Positions 27,677-38,157 of a stretch of 64,000 bases of DNA are shown piece after piece (positions within the stretch are counted from its first letter, which is position 1; the number at the start of each line of letters is the position of its first letter). The stretch comes from Vagococcus jeotgali (lineage in GTDB: Bacteria > Bacillota > Bacilli > Lactobacillales > Vagococcaceae). Made by a program: the position numbers and the translations under genes. Under the pieces are notes generated by a model that did no database searches, had not been told where the DNA came from, and worked only from the letters and a program-made list of their open reading frames with translations. The stretch covers positions 930,001-994,000 of the forward strand of contig NZ_CP142146.1 of NCBI RefSeq assembly GCF_035918315.1. Reading direction: 5' to 3'.

Positions 27677-29758
27677 TTATTTTTGAATGTCTTCTTGATA
27701 ATCACAATTACTACAAATAATTTGCATGCCACCACGAACTTTTTTCTGAACTAAATAGTGCTCACATTTTGGACAGTCACGACCAATTGGTTTATCCCAA
27801 GAAGTAAATTCACACTCTGGGTAACGATCACACCCGTAAAAGATACGATTTTTCTTCGTTTTCTTCTCAATGACGTCTCCCTTTTTACATGTTGGACAAG
27901 AAACTCCAATTTTTTTCACAATGGCCATTGTGTTACGACACTCAGGAAAGTTACTACAAGCATAGAATTTACCATATTTACCAAGTTTGATGACCATAGG
28001 AGAGCCACACAATTCACAATCAAAACCTGCTGGCTCATCTTTAATTTGAATTTTTTCCATTTTAGTCTCAGCTGTCGCTAATTCTTTTGAAAATGGTTGA
28101 TAGTACTTATCAATGACCTCAACCCAATTTTCTTTAGCTTCTGCAATATTATCTAATTTTTCTTCCATACCAGCAGTAAAACTTAGGTTAACAATTTGCG
28201 GGAAATACTCACACATAATCGTATTCACAATCTCCCCCAGCTCAGTTGGCTCAAAGCGTCTGGCATTCAATTTGACATAATACCTTCTTTGTATCGTTTC
28301 AAGCGTTGGTGCATACGTCGAAGGACGTCCCACACCTTGTTCTTCTAAGGTTTTAACAAGAGTTGCTTCACTATATCTTGCTGGTGGTTGCGTGAAATGT
28401 TGTTTCGGCTCAATATCAACACTTTTTACTACATCCCCAACAATAAGCTCAGGTAAGATATTATCTTTTTCTTCTTTACCATTATCTTTACCTTCAATAT
28501 AGACTTTCATAAATCCTTGGAATTTAACTTTAGAGCCATTTGCGACAAAATTAATGTCATTTTGAGATAAATCTACCCGCATTGTATCCATAACGGCAGG
28601 AGCCATACGACTGGCAAGCATTCTTGACCAAATTAATGAATACAACTTAAATTGATCCTTATCTAGAAATTCTTTGATAGACTCAGGTGTTCTCAGGACA
28701 CTTGAAGGACGAATAGCCTCATGAGCATCTTGTGCTCCTTCAGCTTTTTTAGTCGCTTTTTTCTTCGTCCCTAAATATTCTTTACCATATGTGTCTACGA
28801 TATAATCATAAGCTTCATTTTTAGCAGTATCAGACAGTCTTGTTGAGTCAGTTCTCATGTAAGTAATCAGACCGACTGTTCCTTGACCTTTACCTAATTT
28901 AATCCCCTCATATAATTGTTGGGCAACCATCATTGTTTTTCTAGTTCTAAAATTAAGTTTCCTAGCAGCTTCTTGTTGCAGACTACTCGTCGTAAAAGGT
29001 AGAGCTGGATTACGTTTTCTCTCCTTTTTAGTTACCTTAGTCACATCATAATCACGGCTAGTTAACTTATCCATCACATCTTTCACTTCTGATTCATTAG
29101 ATAGTTTTACTTTTTTACCATTTATCCCATAAAAATTAGCAGAAAATTTAGCTTTTTTCTTTAAAAAGGTTCCTGGGATACTCCAGTACTCTTCAGGCTC
29201 GAATTTTCTAATTTCTTCTTCTCTATCAACAATCATCTTTAAAGCAACAGACTGAACACGACCAGCACTTAGTCCTTTTTTAACTTTCTTCCATAATAAA
29301 GGACTAATTGAATAACCAACTAAACGGTCCAATATTCTTCTTGCTTGTTGGGCATCTACTAAGTCAAGGTTGATTTTTCTTGGTTCCTTAAAGGCTTGTT
29401 TAACAGCTTCTTTTGTAATTTCGTTAAATACGACACGGTTGTTATCATTTAAATCTAAATCTAGAATATGAGCTAAATGCCAAGCAATAGCTTCTCCTTC
29501 TCTATCCGGATCGGCTGCAAGGTAAACTTTTTCCGCCTTTTTCGCATATTTCTTTAATTCTTTAATAACTGGACCTTTTCCTCTGATATTAATGTAGTGA
29601 GGTTCAAAATTATTTTCAATATCTATACCCATTTTACTTTTTGGCAAATCTCTAATATGACCAACACTTGCCACAACCTTATAATTGCGACCTAGATACT
29701 TCTCAATGGTCTTAGCTTTAGCAGGGGATTCTACAATCACCAAATATTTGTAACTCAT
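27677..29758 (-). CDS. topA: DNA topoisomerase I
   Basis: 693 residues, type IA enzyme that relaxes negative supercoils. It has an N-terminal TOPRIM domain ([19 protein letters not shown], acidic DPDREGEA) and the active-site tyrosine in [13 protein letters not shown] (about residue 297). The C-terminal end has three zinc-ribbon repeats with CxxC pairs (CELC/CSNFPEC, CPTC/CDRYPEC, CPKC/CSNC). Complete. Confidence 0.97.
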   Translation of the reverse strand: MSYKYLVIVESPAKAKTIEKYLGRNYKVVASVGHIRDLPKSKMGIDIENNFEPHYINIRGKGPVIKELKKYAKKAEKVYLAADPDREGEAIAWHLAHILDLDLNDNNRVVFNEITKEAVKQAFKEPRKINLDLVDAQQARRILDRLVGYSISPLLWKKVKKGLSAGRVQSVALKMIVDREEEIRKFEPEEYWSIPGTFLKKKAKFSANFYGINGKKVKLSNESEVKDVMDKLTSRDYDVTKVTKKERKRNPALPFTTSSLQQEAARKLNFRTRKTMMVAQQLYEGIKLGKGQGTVGLITYMRTDSTRLSDTAKNEAYDYIVDTYGKEYLGTKKKATKKAEGAQDAHEAIRPSSVLRTPESIKEFLDKDQFKLYSLIWSRMLASRMAPAVMDTMRVDLSQNDINFVANGSKVKFQGFMKVYIEGKDNGKEEKDNILPELIVGDVVKSVDIEPKQHFTQPPARYSEATLVKTLEEQGVGRPSTYAPTLETIQRRYYVKLNARRFEPTELGEIVNTIMCEYFPQIVNLSFTAGMEEKLDNIAEAKENWVEVIDKYYQPFSKELATAETKMEKIQIKDEPAGFDCELCGSPMVIKLGKYGKFYACSNFPECRNTMAIVKKIGVSCPTCKKGDVIEKKTKKNRIFYGCDRYPECEFTSWDKPIGRDCPKCEHYLVQKKVRGGMQIICSNCDYQEDIQK

Positions 29759-29865
29759 GCCCTACTTCCTCTCTTTTTATCTTTTTATATGATATAAATG
29801 CTTTTGTTCGACAATCGGTTATCATATTAGACTATGGATATAACATTTGTCAAGGCTAGACCTTT

Positions 29866-30732
29866 TTAATTTATTAGCTCCTCTAAAATATCTTCTGCAC
29901 ATGTTGTGATTTTTGCTCCGTCTTTAATCAAATTTAGACATCCTGTTGATTCCATACAAAAAGGTTGATTTGGAATAGCAAATACATCTCTTCCCTCCTC
30001 TAAGGCAAGTTGAGCTGTAATAAATGTACCACTTTTTTCTTTAGACTCTATCACAATCGTTCCTTTAGATAATCCTGCAATAATACGGTTACGCTCAGGG
30101 AAATGATAAGCTAAAGGTTTTTCATGCGGAAAATACTCTGATAAAACTAATTGATGTTCAGCCATATACGTTTGCAAATGTTGATTGTCTTTTGGATAGA
30201 TATAATTATGACCAGAACCTAATACACCGACTGTTTGCCCACGGTGTCTAATTGCCGTTTTATGAGCGTACGTATCATTTCCCTTAGCTAAACCACTGAC
30301 AATTACAATATCTTCATTGACTAAATGAGGAACGATATGATCAATCATTTCTTTTCCAAAAGTAGTTTGTTCTCTTGAACCAATGACTGAGAGCATATTT
30401 TTTTGCAATAAACTAATATCTCCTTGATAAAACAAAGCAATGGGAGGGTTATAAATTTCTAATAACTGTTCTGGGTAATCCGCATCCAAAATCGTCACAA
30501 AACCAGTTTGCTCTACAAAACTCAGGTAGTCTTCTTCACTCATATCCTGAACATCTATTAAAGATTGTTGAAATTTATGACGATACCTTGGCTGAATACC
30601 TAAAAGTTGTTCTAAAAATAAACCCTCTTCAAATTTCAACTCATGATTCTTGGAGTAAGCTAAAGCTTTCAATCTTCCTTTATTACCTAGTCCTTTTAGT
30701 AATTTTAGACGAAAAATAGTATAGTTATCCAT
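29866..30732 (-). CDS. dprA: DNA-processing protein DprA
   Basis: 288 residues. DprA (Smf) loads RecA on incoming single-stranded DNA during transformation. The Rossmann-like core has SVIGSREQTTFGKEMI, VSGLAKGNDTYAHKTAI, VGVLGSGHNYIYP and FPERNRIIAGLSKGTIVIES. The C-terminal tail has no obvious winged-helix domain. Its presence suggests that competence functions are retained. It lies 107 nt upstream of topA. Confidence 0.95.
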   Translation of the reverse strand: MDNYTIFRLKLLKGLGNKGRLKALAYSKNHELKFEEGLFLEQLLGIQPRYRHKFQQSLIDVQDMSEEDYLSFVEQTGFVTILDADYPEQLLEIYNPPIALFYQGDISLLQKNMLSVIGSREQTTFGKEMIDHIVPHLVNEDIVIVSGLAKGNDTYAHKTAIRHRGQTVGVLGSGHNYIYPKDNQHLQTYMAEHQLVLSEYFPHEKPLAYHFPERNRIIAGLSKGTIVIESKEKSGTFITAQLALEEGRDVFAIPNQPFCMESTGCLNLIKDGAKITTCAEDILEELIN

Positions 30733-30790
30733 GACAACACTCCTTTTATATGTCTTACTAAAAGTATTCGCAAAATTTAAAAGTAAAAAG

Positions 30791-30822
30791 CAAAAAGAGA
30801 CTAATAATAAAATTAGTCTCTT
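30791..30822 (-). terminator. Terminator of lepB-rbgA-rnhB
   Basis: Perfect hairpin AAAGAGACTAAT / ATTAGTCTCTTT with flanking T run on the minus strand. Confidence 0.85.
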
Positions 30823-30834
30823 TACTGTGTGATA

Positions 30835-31617
30835 TTAATTTTCTTTATTGACCATACTTTTAATTGGCTCAAAGGATTTTCTATGAATAGGGGTTATTCC
30901 TGCTTCTTTTAAATGAATCAAATGCTCCTTTGTTCCATAACCGGCATTTGTTGCAAAACCATATCCTGGATATGTATTATCAAACTCAAACATCATTCTG
31001 TCCCTTGTCACTTTGGCAATAATACTAGCACAAGCAATCGAAATACTATTTGCATCTCCTTTGATAATATTATCTTGTGGGATATCAACAGGAAGTGTCA
31101 TAGCATCTATTAACAAATAATCTGGTTTTATCCCTAACTCATTAATTGAGTCTATCATAGCCAGTTTTGTTGCTTCGTATATATTAACTGAATCAATAAC
31201 TGTTTCAGACTTAATCCCAATACCAACAGCTAAAGCTTCATCCATGATTTTATCAAAGAGTTCTTCTCTTTTAGCTAGTGATAGCTGTTTTGAATCATTT
31301 ACTTCTACTAAAGATACAGAGAAATCTTTAGGTAAAACAATAGAACAAGCAACCACAGGACCAGCTAAAGGACCACGTCCAACCTCATCAATACCGGCAA
31401 TATATTCAAAACCTGCCTTATGATATTTTTTCTCAAAACGAGACATCATTTCAAATCGTTCCAATAAATGTTCAGCTTTTTTAAGACGTCTTTTTGTTTG
31501 TATTAAAGCTGTTTGAACTCCTTTTCGCTCATCCTTTTCACAAAGTTTGACAAAAGGGTCTTCCATAGTGGTGACGTTTAATAATTTTTCTTTGATGACT
31601 TTAACCGTCTCGCTCAT
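30835..31617 (-). CDS. rnhB: Ribonuclease HII
   Basis: 260 residues. It cleaves RNA in RNA-DNA hybrids and single ribonucleotides in DNA. Catalytic acids lie in AGIDEVGRGPLAGPVVA (D and E), in LLIDAMTLP (D) and later in the DRMMFEFD region. The 70-residue N-terminal extension before the core is usual for Firmicute RnhB. It overlaps rbgA by 4 nt. Confidence 0.96.
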   Translation of the reverse strand: MSETVKVIKEKLLNVTTMEDPFVKLCEKDERKGVQTALIQTKRRLKKAEHLLERFEMMSRFEKKYHKAGFEYIAGIDEVGRGPLAGPVVACSIVLPKDFSVSLVEVNDSKQLSLAKREELFDKIMDEALAVGIGIKSETVIDSVNIYEATKLAMIDSINELGIKPDYLLIDAMTLPVDIPQDNIIKGDANSISIACASIIAKVTRDRMMFEFDNTYPGYGFATNAGYGTKEHLIHLKEAGITPIHRKSFEPIKSMVNKEN

Positions 31618-32489
31618 TTAAGGTCCTCTTCATGCTCAAAATCTGCTACTCTATCTAAAGTATAAGTTCCTAGTCTACCATCTCTGATTTCTTGAACAAT
31701 CATCACACTACCACGCTCAAAGTCCTCTTGGAATCCACGTTTTCTAGTGATTACTATCAGCAAATCAGTCCCTTCAAGCATCATGTCCTCATCAGATAAC
31801 TTATACCTTTCTTGTAACTGTTTAGGATAATACTCTTTAAAAAACTCTAAGCCATAAAGAGCTAAATCATCCATATGTAATAATGTGTCTTTAATCGCCC
31901 CTGTTAGGGCTAATTTTTTCCCAATCTCTTTGTCTTCAAATTTAGGCCATAAAATACCTGGAGTATCTAATAGCTCTAAATCCTTTCCTGTTTTTAACCA
32001 TTGTTGTCCCTTTGTCACACCTGGTGTATTTCCAGTTTTAGCCATATTTTTTTTAGCTAATCGGTTTAATAGGGTTGATTTACCAACATTTGGAATACCT
32101 ATACACATAGCACGAATTGGCATAGACTTCATGCCTCTTGCAGCTTGTCTTTCTAGTTTTTCACCTAAAATTTCTTTTACTTTTGGGATGATTTTATTAA
32201 TCCCTTTGCCTTGACTAGCATTAATAGCAAGACAGTGAATCCCTTGCTTTTCAAAATAATCATGCCATTTAGCAGTTTCACGGTTATCTGCTAAATCTGC
32301 TTTATTTAATAACATTAATCTTGGCTTTTGCTGAATTAGTGAGTCAAGCATCGGGTTCCGACTTGAAATAGGTAACCTAGCATCTACAATTTCTAATACA
32401 ATATCAACTAATTTTAATTTTTCTGCCACTTCTCTTCTGGCTTTTGCCATGTGGCCTGGAAACCATTGAATTGTCATGATAATCATCAT
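31614..32489 (-). CDS. rbgA: Ribosome biogenesis GTPase RbgA (YlqF)
   Basis: About 288-291 residues. It is a circularly permuted GTPase for late 50S assembly. The G motifs occur in permuted order: G4 LNKADL, G1 GIPNVGKSTLLNRLA, G3 LLDTPGILWPK; the N-terminal signature is IQWFPGHMAKARRE. Three ATG codons lie close together at 32489, 32486 and 32477; the conserved start of the protein is the last, but the AGGGA site better fits the second. It overlaps rnhB by 4 nt. Confidence 0.95.
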   Translation of the reverse strand: MMIIMTIQWFPGHMAKARREVAEKLKLVDIVLEIVDARLPISSRNPMLDSLIQQKPRLMLLNKADLADNRETAKWHDYFEKQGIHCLAINASQGKGINKIIPKVKEILGEKLERQAARGMKSMPIRAMCIGIPNVGKSTLLNRLAKKNMAKTGNTPGVTKGQQWLKTGKDLELLDTPGILWPKFEDKEIGKKLALTGAIKDTLLHMDDLALYGLEFFKEYYPKQLQERYKLSDEDMMLEGTDLLIVITRKRGFQEDFERGSVMIVQEIRDGRLGTYTLDRVADFEHEEDLK

Positions 32490-32492
32490 TCC

Positions 32493-33038
32493 CTATCTTT
32501 TTATTATTTTCATATGATTAACTGGATAGTACACCAATTTAACTTTACCAATCACTGATTGTTCTGAAATCGTCCCAAATGAACGACTATCTTTACTAAG
32601 CCTTCTATTGTCACCTAAAACAAAATATTGATTTTCTGGAATTGTTTCACTTCCAATAATTTCCTCAGATTCTAAATCAGTTGTAAAAACATACTCGTTC
32701 TTCTTTTTTTTAATATCCTTTAAAAAAGGTTCTTCAATTTTTTCACCATTGATATACAATTGGTCTTTTTTGTAAGTGACCTGCTCGCCTGGTAAGCCAA
32801 TCACACGTTTAACATAGGTGCTACCATCTGGAGAATAAAAAACGATAATATCAAATCGTTTGATTTCTGAAAAATTTTCCATAACTACAAAATCAGATTC
32901 TTTTAAAGTAGGAGACATTGAACTACCACTCACTTCAAGTGGTACAAAAATAAAAGCTCTAATAATAAAAACAACAACAGTACAGAGTACAAACATCTTG
33001 ACCCAATGCCATAGTATATCGATCCATTTTCTCTTCAA
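32493..33038 (-). CDS. lepB: Type I signal peptidase
   Basis: 181 residues. It removes signal peptides from secreted proteins. One N-terminal membrane helix (about 13-33), catalytic serine in VSGSSMSPTL, catalytic lysine in YVKRVIGLPGE, and the C-terminal box GDNRRLSKDSRSFG. The start is TTG at 33038 with AGGTGA 4-5 nt upstream; the ATG at 33068 has no ribosome site. It starts the lepB-rbgA-rnhB unit. Confidence 0.93.
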   Translation of the reverse strand: MKRKWIDILWHWVKMFVLCTVVVFIIRAFIFVPLEVSGSSMSPTLKESDFVVMENFSEIKRFDIIVFYSPDGSTYVKRVIGLPGEQVTYKKDQLYINGEKIEEPFLKDIKKKKNEYVFTTDLESEEIIGSETIPENQYFVLGDNRRLSKDSRSFGTISEQSVIGKVKLVYYPVNHMKIIKR

Positions 33039-33169
33039 AAAATCACCTACTCTTTCGACTATTATCATATAAAAAAAACAGAGAAAAAGCTATGATAAAC
33101 TCTAAAAATTTCTTGAAAACATGTAAAAATTCTCTAGCTATGAAGAAGTATTTAGATAGACAAAGAAGA

Positions 33170-33192
33170 GGCTGACTTTTTTCAAGTCAGCC
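33170..33192. terminator. Hairpin terminator downstream of ctpA
   Basis: GGCTGACTT / AAGTCAGCC hairpin lying between the ctpA stop and the lepB start. The T run is better on the plus strand, but it probably ends ctpA transcription on the minus strand. Confidence 0.6.
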
Positions 33193-33221
33193 TTTTTATA
33201 TATGTCATAATTAAATCTCTC

Positions 33222-34667
33222 TTACTTCTTATTTAAAACTTCTATACCTTTTTGGTATTGAGTGTCATTGTCTTTCCAATGCTCTACAATTCGTCTTTCT
33301 AGTAAACGGATTGTATCCTTATCAGCTACACCTGTGGCTTTTAAGTCATTTTTTTCTTGGAAAGCTTTAATAGCTGACTGTGTTTCTGTAGAATACGTAT
33401 CTGAATCATCCTCAACAGAATAACCCAAAACATTTAAATACTCATTGATTATTTTAACATTTTCATTGGTTGAACCTAGTTTGTAAGTTATTTTTGTATC
33501 AATCAATTTATGCTGAATATAATCTGGTTTTTTCTCTTCTATTGTTGGTTTCACACCTTTTTCATGAATCCAAGTTCCATCTGGTGTTAGCCATTTTTTA
33601 ATAGTTAACTTAAGCTCACCACCATCACCAGTTGGGATAACAGTCTGAACTGTTCCCTTACCAAAAGTTGACTCCCCAACGACATCTAATCCAGCTGAGT
33701 CTATAAAAGCACCAGCTAAAATTTCAGAGGCACTGGCACTATTTTCATCTACTAATAAGACAGTTGGTTCTTTAATTTTCTCACCATTATCTAATTGCTT
33801 ACTAGCATCATGCTCTTCTGTTCCTTCAAGTTTTGAATCAAATTTAACGATGGGTTGACCATCTTCTAAAAAGCGACTAGAAATTTTCTCAACTTCTGTC
33901 AACACACCACCAGGGTTACCTCTGACATCAATGACAAAGGACTTAGCCCCGTCTTTTCTTAATTGATTTACCACCTCATCAAACTCTTTGGAAGTTGTGG
34001 TATTAAAGCTACTAATTTGAATGTAGCCAACATCTTTATCATTTTTATCAATGTTTCCTTTTACTGAATCAACAGGAATCACATCACGGGTAATCGTTAC
34101 TGGAAAAGTTTCAGTATCACGTTGGATATCGAGGACCACGTCTGTTCCTTTTTCACCACGAACTGTTTTAACAATTTCATTTAAGGTTTTACCTTGTGTT
34201 TCTTCACCGTCAACTTTTAAAATAATATCTCCTGCCTGCATTTTAGCTTTTTCTGCAGGTGAATCTTTAATTGGTGGTTCAGCAACTGTTGGCATATCAT
34301 TAGTCATAGTCATCACAGCACCAATTCCTTCGAAATTACCACTAATGTCATCATCAAATTCTTTAGCCTCTGATTTAGTTAAATAGCTAGAATAAGGGTC
34401 ATCAATGGCTTGGACCATCCCCTTCATCGCCCCATCATGTAGTGCTTGTGGATCTACATCCTCAATGTAACCTGTTTCAATCAAACTATATAAATAAGCC
34501 AAATCATCATCATCTGATTGTTTTCCACCTGCTGTTTCATAGGCAAGTTGTTTGTTATCGTTTAATTCGTAAATAAACACCGTTGCTCCAGAAGCAAAAA
34601 TTGCTACGACAATAAGTGATACAACGTAGTGAAACGTGGTCATCTTTTTTTCTTTTTTTTCTTTCAT
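33222..34667 (-). CDS. C-terminal processing peptidase, S41 family
   Basis: 481 residues (possible longer start at 34679). Membrane-anchored serine protease outside the cell. N-terminal membrane helix (about 10-32), PDZ domain (about 105-190; SPAEKAKMQAGDIILKVDGE), S41 catalytic domain with GNPGGVL, catalytic serine in DENSASASEILAGA and lysine in STFGKGTVQT. A C-terminal peptidoglycan-binding domain follows (about 390-460; INEYLNVLGYSV, AIKAFQEKNDLKATG). It is related to CtpA/CtpB, and lies 17 nt after yozE. Confidence 0.93.
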   Translation of the reverse strand: MKEKKEKKMTTFHYVVSLIVVAIFASGATVFIYELNDNKQLAYETAGGKQSDDDDLAYLYSLIETGYIEDVDPQALHDGAMKGMVQAIDDPYSSYLTKSEAKEFDDDISGNFEGIGAVMTMTNDMPTVAEPPIKDSPAEKAKMQAGDIILKVDGEETQGKTLNEIVKTVRGEKGTDVVLDIQRDTETFPVTITRDVIPVDSVKGNIDKNDKDVGYIQISSFNTTTSKEFDEVVNQLRKDGAKSFVIDVRGNPGGVLTEVEKISSRFLEDGQPIVKFDSKLEGTEEHDASKQLDNGEKIKEPTVLLVDENSASASEILAGAFIDSAGLDVVGESTFGKGTVQTVIPTGDGGELKLTIKKWLTPDGTWIHEKGVKPTIEEKKPDYIQHKLIDTKITYKLGSTNENVKIINEYLNVLGYSVEDDSDTYSTETQSAIKAFQEKNDLKATGVADKDTIRLLERRIVEHWKDNDTQYQKGIEVLNKK

Positions 34668-34684
34668 TTTACCTCTCACATCTC

Positions 34685-34906
34685 CTAATCCTTAGCTTCT
34701 TCATACATAGACCATAACTCATCAAAAACATCCATACTTGTCACATAATAGGCATTTGTTTCTAGATACTCAGAAATATCGTGATAAGTGGTCTCATTTT
34801 TTGGAAATTGCAAATCATCAAAAATATCTTCAGATAACTGAGATACGTTAGTTGGTGTTATCATACCACGCTGTGTTTGAATAAATTGATAAAAACTTAA
34901 AGTCAT
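34685..34906 (-). CDS. YozE-family small protein
   Basis: 73 residues from ATG at 34906 with AGGAG 8 nt upstream. The sequence MTLSFYQFIQTQRGM followed by DDLQFPKNETTYHDISEYLE matches the YozE/SAM-like family, short helical proteins common in Firmicutes with unknown role. It sits between ypmS- and ctpA-type genes, a conserved neighbourhood. Confidence 0.85.
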   Translation of the reverse strand: MTLSFYQFIQTQRGMITPTNVSQLSEDIFDDLQFPKNETTYHDISEYLETNAYYVTSMDVFDELWSMYEEAKD

Positions 34907-34907
34907 A

Positions 34908-35582
34908 TTAATTCTCCTGTTTTTTATTAGGTTTCGCTTTTTCAGGCAAGAATAAACTAAACCTAATTTGATCATCTACTAGGTTAATCTGCTCAGCTCT
35001 CACTCTCATACCATTTGGTAGCTCTAGACTATCTAAATGTAGAATAATCATTGAATCATCTGGCTTAATTTCTACCCAATCAGGAAAATCAACTGAGTGA
35101 GAAATATAATTGATGACTGCTGGAATAGGAACATTTAAAGCCCCGATTGATAAACTTTTCGCCTCTAATTGAACATTACCGTTTGACAACACGTAAGGCT
35201 CAAAATAAAGGTAAAAATGAGTATCATGCCCCATTAGTGAGAATGTTCCATCAATTAAAGCATCTTTTTCCAGAGTGAAGGAGTAGTCAACACCGGAGTC
35301 CTTCATTAAATCTTTTGCATAATAATCTACTACTGAATTAACTTGTTGTTTTGTCATTAATACTTCTAGAATTGGTTCTGACTTATCAAATGATACTTGT
35401 TGCTCATTATTGTAAGACATTCTAGGTGTACTTATTCTAATGCCAATCACAATTCCAAAAGCTAATATGATGGCTAATAATACTAAAAAGGCAATTTTCC
35501 AAGGGTTTGAAAAGAAGGCCTTAAATCTACCTGGTTGTTTTACTTCAATTATTTTATTTACTTTTCCTTTTTTTCTCATCAA
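34908..35582 (-). CDS. ypmS: YpmS-family membrane-anchored protein (DUF2140)
   Basis: 224 residues. Basic N-terminus, one membrane helix (about 30-50), then an extracellular domain. The family hallmark ALNVPIPAVINYISHSVDFP and YYFEPYV-type strands (HFYLYFEPYVLSNGNVQL) are visible. It is next to ypmR, as in Bacillus. The molecular function is unknown. The gene ends 1 nt before the yozE start codon. Confidence 0.87.
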   Translation of the reverse strand: MMRKKGKVNKIIEVKQPGRFKAFFSNPWKIAFLVLLAIILAFGIVIGIRISTPRMSYNNEQQVSFDKSEPILEVLMTKQQVNSVVDYYAKDLMKDSGVDYSFTLEKDALIDGTFSLMGHDTHFYLYFEPYVLSNGNVQLEAKSLSIGALNVPIPAVINYISHSVDFPDWVEIKPDDSMIILHLDSLELPNGMRVRAEQINLVDDQIRFSLFLPEKAKPNKKQEN

Positions 35583-35592
35583 AAACGACTCC

Positions 35593-36456
35593 TTACTTTA
35601 ACCATTCTTTTTTAGTAGCACCCATTTTAAGCTCAAAGGCATTAGCAATAATTTGATATCCCTGATTATTGGGGTGAACGGTGTCTTCTGGTGAAATCAA
35701 GCCATTTACAACACCACTATCACTTGTTGTTTCAGCACTTTCTAAACTAACGGTACCATCCTTTAAACCTTGGTACATATCATCATTAATAGGCACAAAG
35801 TAAGCATTACCTTGCTCATTAACAAACTCTTGTGAGCTTTTATTCCAAAAGTTTACAATGTCTTGTAACTCTGGAATTTCAGAAAATGTTAAGTAATAAG
35901 GATTATAAATACCTAATTGATAAATAGGCGCTTCAGGATTTAGTCGTCTTATCTCATCATATAATTCTTGCATTCTATCTAGATAAACTTTTTTAGGTTT
36001 CTCCATTTTTTCAATACTTATTTTTCCAAATAATTTTGGTTGCAAAGCTTGCATTAAATCATTACCACCTACAGTTAATAAAATAACATCGGCATCTTTA
36101 ACTGATTTACTCATATTTTCATTTTTTTTCAACCTTTTTAAAATTTGATCACTTCTATCCCCAGATTTACCAAAGTTTTCAGCTTGAAAAACATCTACTG
36201 GATACTCAGCTGATAAGTCTTTTTGAAGAAGTGGTATATAACCACCAGATGAGGTTGTATCACCAATACCTTCTGTTAAAGAGTCACCAATAGCACTTAG
36301 GCGAATCATCTCAATTCTTTTTTCTTTTGGCTCTTCCACCTTAGGTTGGCTAATATTATTAGCTTTTGGCATCATAAGTGAAAAAAGAAACCAAAAAATT
36401 AAAAAAGTACCAATAAATAAATAGATAAAACTTATATTTTTCTTTATATTTTTCAT
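35593..36456 (-). CDS. ypmR: SGNH/GDSL-family lipase-esterase, YpmR-like
   Basis: 287 residues from ATG at 36456 (GAGGGA 4-5 nt upstream). N-terminal membrane helix (about 8-28). SGNH blocks: SAIGDSLTEGIGD (serine nucleophile), FGKSGDRSDQ (G), LLTVGGNDLMQ (N) and DTVHPNNQGYQ (D and H). It is expected to hydrolyse an ester outside the membrane; the substrate is unknown. It is cotranscribed with ypmS. Confidence 0.9.
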   Translation of the reverse strand: MKNIKKNISFIYLFIGTFLIFWFLFSLMMPKANNISQPKVEEPKEKRIEMIRLSAIGDSLTEGIGDTTSSGGYIPLLQKDLSAEYPVDVFQAENFGKSGDRSDQILKRLKKNENMSKSVKDADVILLTVGGNDLMQALQPKLFGKISIEKMEKPKKVYLDRMQELYDEIRRLNPEAPIYQLGIYNPYYLTFSEIPELQDIVNFWNKSSQEFVNEQGNAYFVPINDDMYQGLKDGTVSLESAETTSDSGVVNGLISPEDTVHPNNQGYQIIANAFELKMGATKKEWLK

Positions 36457-36507
36457 AAAATCCCTCATTTAAAAAAAGACAGATCAAAAAGATCTGCCAA
36501 TACGTAT

Positions 36508-37347
36508 TTAGTCTGTATAAAACATTAAGGCAAAAGCCCCTTCACCTGAATGTGTCGCAACAAGTGGTGTAGTGTGTAGAATTGGAATAGCCATGTTAGG
36601 TAAGACCTTTTCTAAAGAGACTCTCATCTCCTCACAAATAGCTCGACCATTTGCCTCTGACATCCCAATAGCTTCAATTGATAAATCAGATAGTTTTTCT
36701 TCAAGGGATTTTAACCACTTAATAAAAGTTTTATTCCCTCTTCCTTTTGTGACTACTTCTAATTCACCATTTTTTAATTGCAGCATAATCTTCATATTTA
36801 AAAATCCTGAAACAGCACCAACTAATTTTCCAATGCGACCACCTTTAACTAAATTCTCAAGTGTTGCTACTCCCATGTATAGTTGTGTATTGTTTTTAAC
36901 ATGCTCAACACCTTTAACAACTTCGTCAATCGATGCACCTTGCTTAGCTAGTGTGGCAGCTTTGTATACCTGAAAACCTAGCGCCTGATCAATATATTCA
37001 CTATCTACCACTGTGACATTAGAAGTCGAAATTTGAGCTGCTTGTCTAGCTGTATTAACTGTCCCACTTAATGATTCAGTTAAGTGAATTGAAATAATCT
37101 CACTACCATCTTCTCCTAATTTATCATATAACTCAACAAACTCACCAATTGGAGGCTGGCTTGTTTTAGGTAATGATTGCGCATTAGCCATCATTGTCAT
37201 AAACTCAGCTGGGTTTAAGTCATTTTGATTAGCATAAATAACACTGTCCACCATAATAGATAAATTAATTGTATGTATTTCTAAACCTTTTTTTCTTTCA
37301 TCTGAAATAATACAAGATGAATCTGTTACTACTTTTACATTTGTCAT
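36508..37347 (-). CDS. DegV-family fatty-acid-binding protein
   Basis: 279 residues from ATG at 37347 (AAAGAGG upstream). DegV proteins (FakB) bind a fatty acid and present it to the kinase FakA. Typical motifs: VKVVTDSSCIISDE at the N-terminus, SLPKTSQPPIGEF, SEIISIHLTESLSGTVNTAR and, near the C-terminus, THSGEGAFALMF. Which FakB paralogue it is cannot be told. It is upstream of ypmR with a 51-nt gap. Confidence 0.9.
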   Translation of the reverse strand: MTNVKVVTDSSCIISDERKKGLEIHTINLSIMVDSVIYANQNDLNPAEFMTMMANAQSLPKTSQPPIGEFVELYDKLGEDGSEIISIHLTESLSGTVNTARQAAQISTSNVTVVDSEYIDQALGFQVYKAATLAKQGASIDEVVKGVEHVKNNTQLYMGVATLENLVKGGRIGKLVGAVSGFLNMKIMLQLKNGELEVVTKGRGNKTFIKWLKSLEEKLSDLSIEAIGMSEANGRAICEEMRVSLEKVLPNMAIPILHTTPLVATHSGEGAFALMFYTD

Positions 37348-37461
37348 CATCAAACCTCTTTCCAAATAAACCATATTCATGTAGAATAAGACTATCTATC
37401 TGTTTAAATAGTATAACAGAAAAACAATTATTTATCACTAAAAATTGAAAGGATGACTTTG

Positions 37462-38109
37462 ATGCAACAAAGAACTTTTTCAAAACGATACCTCATTGTT
37501 AACGAAGTATTCAATGCTATCACTCATGGTATAGGTGCTGGTCTAAGTATTGCAGGACTAGTATTACTTATCATAAAAGGAGCACAGATGCACTCTCCAA
37601 TTCGCATTGTCTCGTATTCAATTTTTGGGGCTTCTATGATTTTACTTTTTCTATTTTCAACATTATTTCATAGTTTAATTTTTACTAAAGCAAAACCAGT
37701 CTTTCAAGTATTTGATCACAGCTCTATTTACCTACTAATAGCAGGTAGCTATACACCTTATTGCCTAGTCACAATTGGTGGTGGACTTGGTTGGTTTTTA
37801 CTTATTACCATTTGGACTTTAGCTATTACTGGCATTGTTTACAAATCGATTTTTCTACAAAAAAGAGGTAAAGCAGATTACTTTATCTACATCTTAATGG
37901 GTTGGTTATGTGTGATTGCGACTAAACCTCTTTATTTAGGTTTAGGAAGAACTGGACTATTACTACTTGTTCTAGGTGGTGTCTCTTATACTGTAGGAAC
38001 TTACTTTTATAGTAAACAAAATAGCATTAAATTTATGCATGTGATTTGGCACCTATTTGTATTAGCCGGTGCTATGTTTATCTTCTTCTCAATTTATCTA
38101 TATACTTAA
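37462..38109 (+). CDS. Hemolysin III / YqfA-family membrane protein
   Basis: 215 residues from ATG at 37462 (AAAGGA 8 nt upstream; the frame could open at 37453). Seven predicted membrane helices. The PAQR-type signature residues are NEVFNAITHGIG (N-terminus), FSTLFHSLIF, FDHSSIYLLIAGSYTPYC and HVIWHLFVLAGAMFIF, with conserved histidines likely to bind metal. Despite the name, lytic activity is not established. It is divergent from degV. Confidence 0.9.
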   Translation: MQQRTFSKRYLIVNEVFNAITHGIGAGLSIAGLVLLIIKGAQMHSPIRIVSYSIFGASMILLFLFSTLFHSLIFTKAKPVFQVFDHSSIYLLIAGSYTPYCLVTIGGGLGWFLLITIWTLAITGIVYKSIFLQKRGKADYFIYILMGWLCVIATKPLYLGLGRTGLLLLVLGGVSYTVGTYFYSKQNSIKFMHVIWHLFVLAGAMFIFFSIYLYT

Positions 38110-38121
38110 ATAAGTTCAAAT

Positions 38122-38157
38122 CAAAAAGAAGCTGATGCAAAAATCAGCTTCTTTTTG
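38122..38157. terminator. Bidirectional terminator
   Basis: CAAAAAGAAGCTGAT / ATCAGCTTCTTTTTG perfect hairpin between the converging hemolysin III and HD-domain genes. Confidence 0.9.
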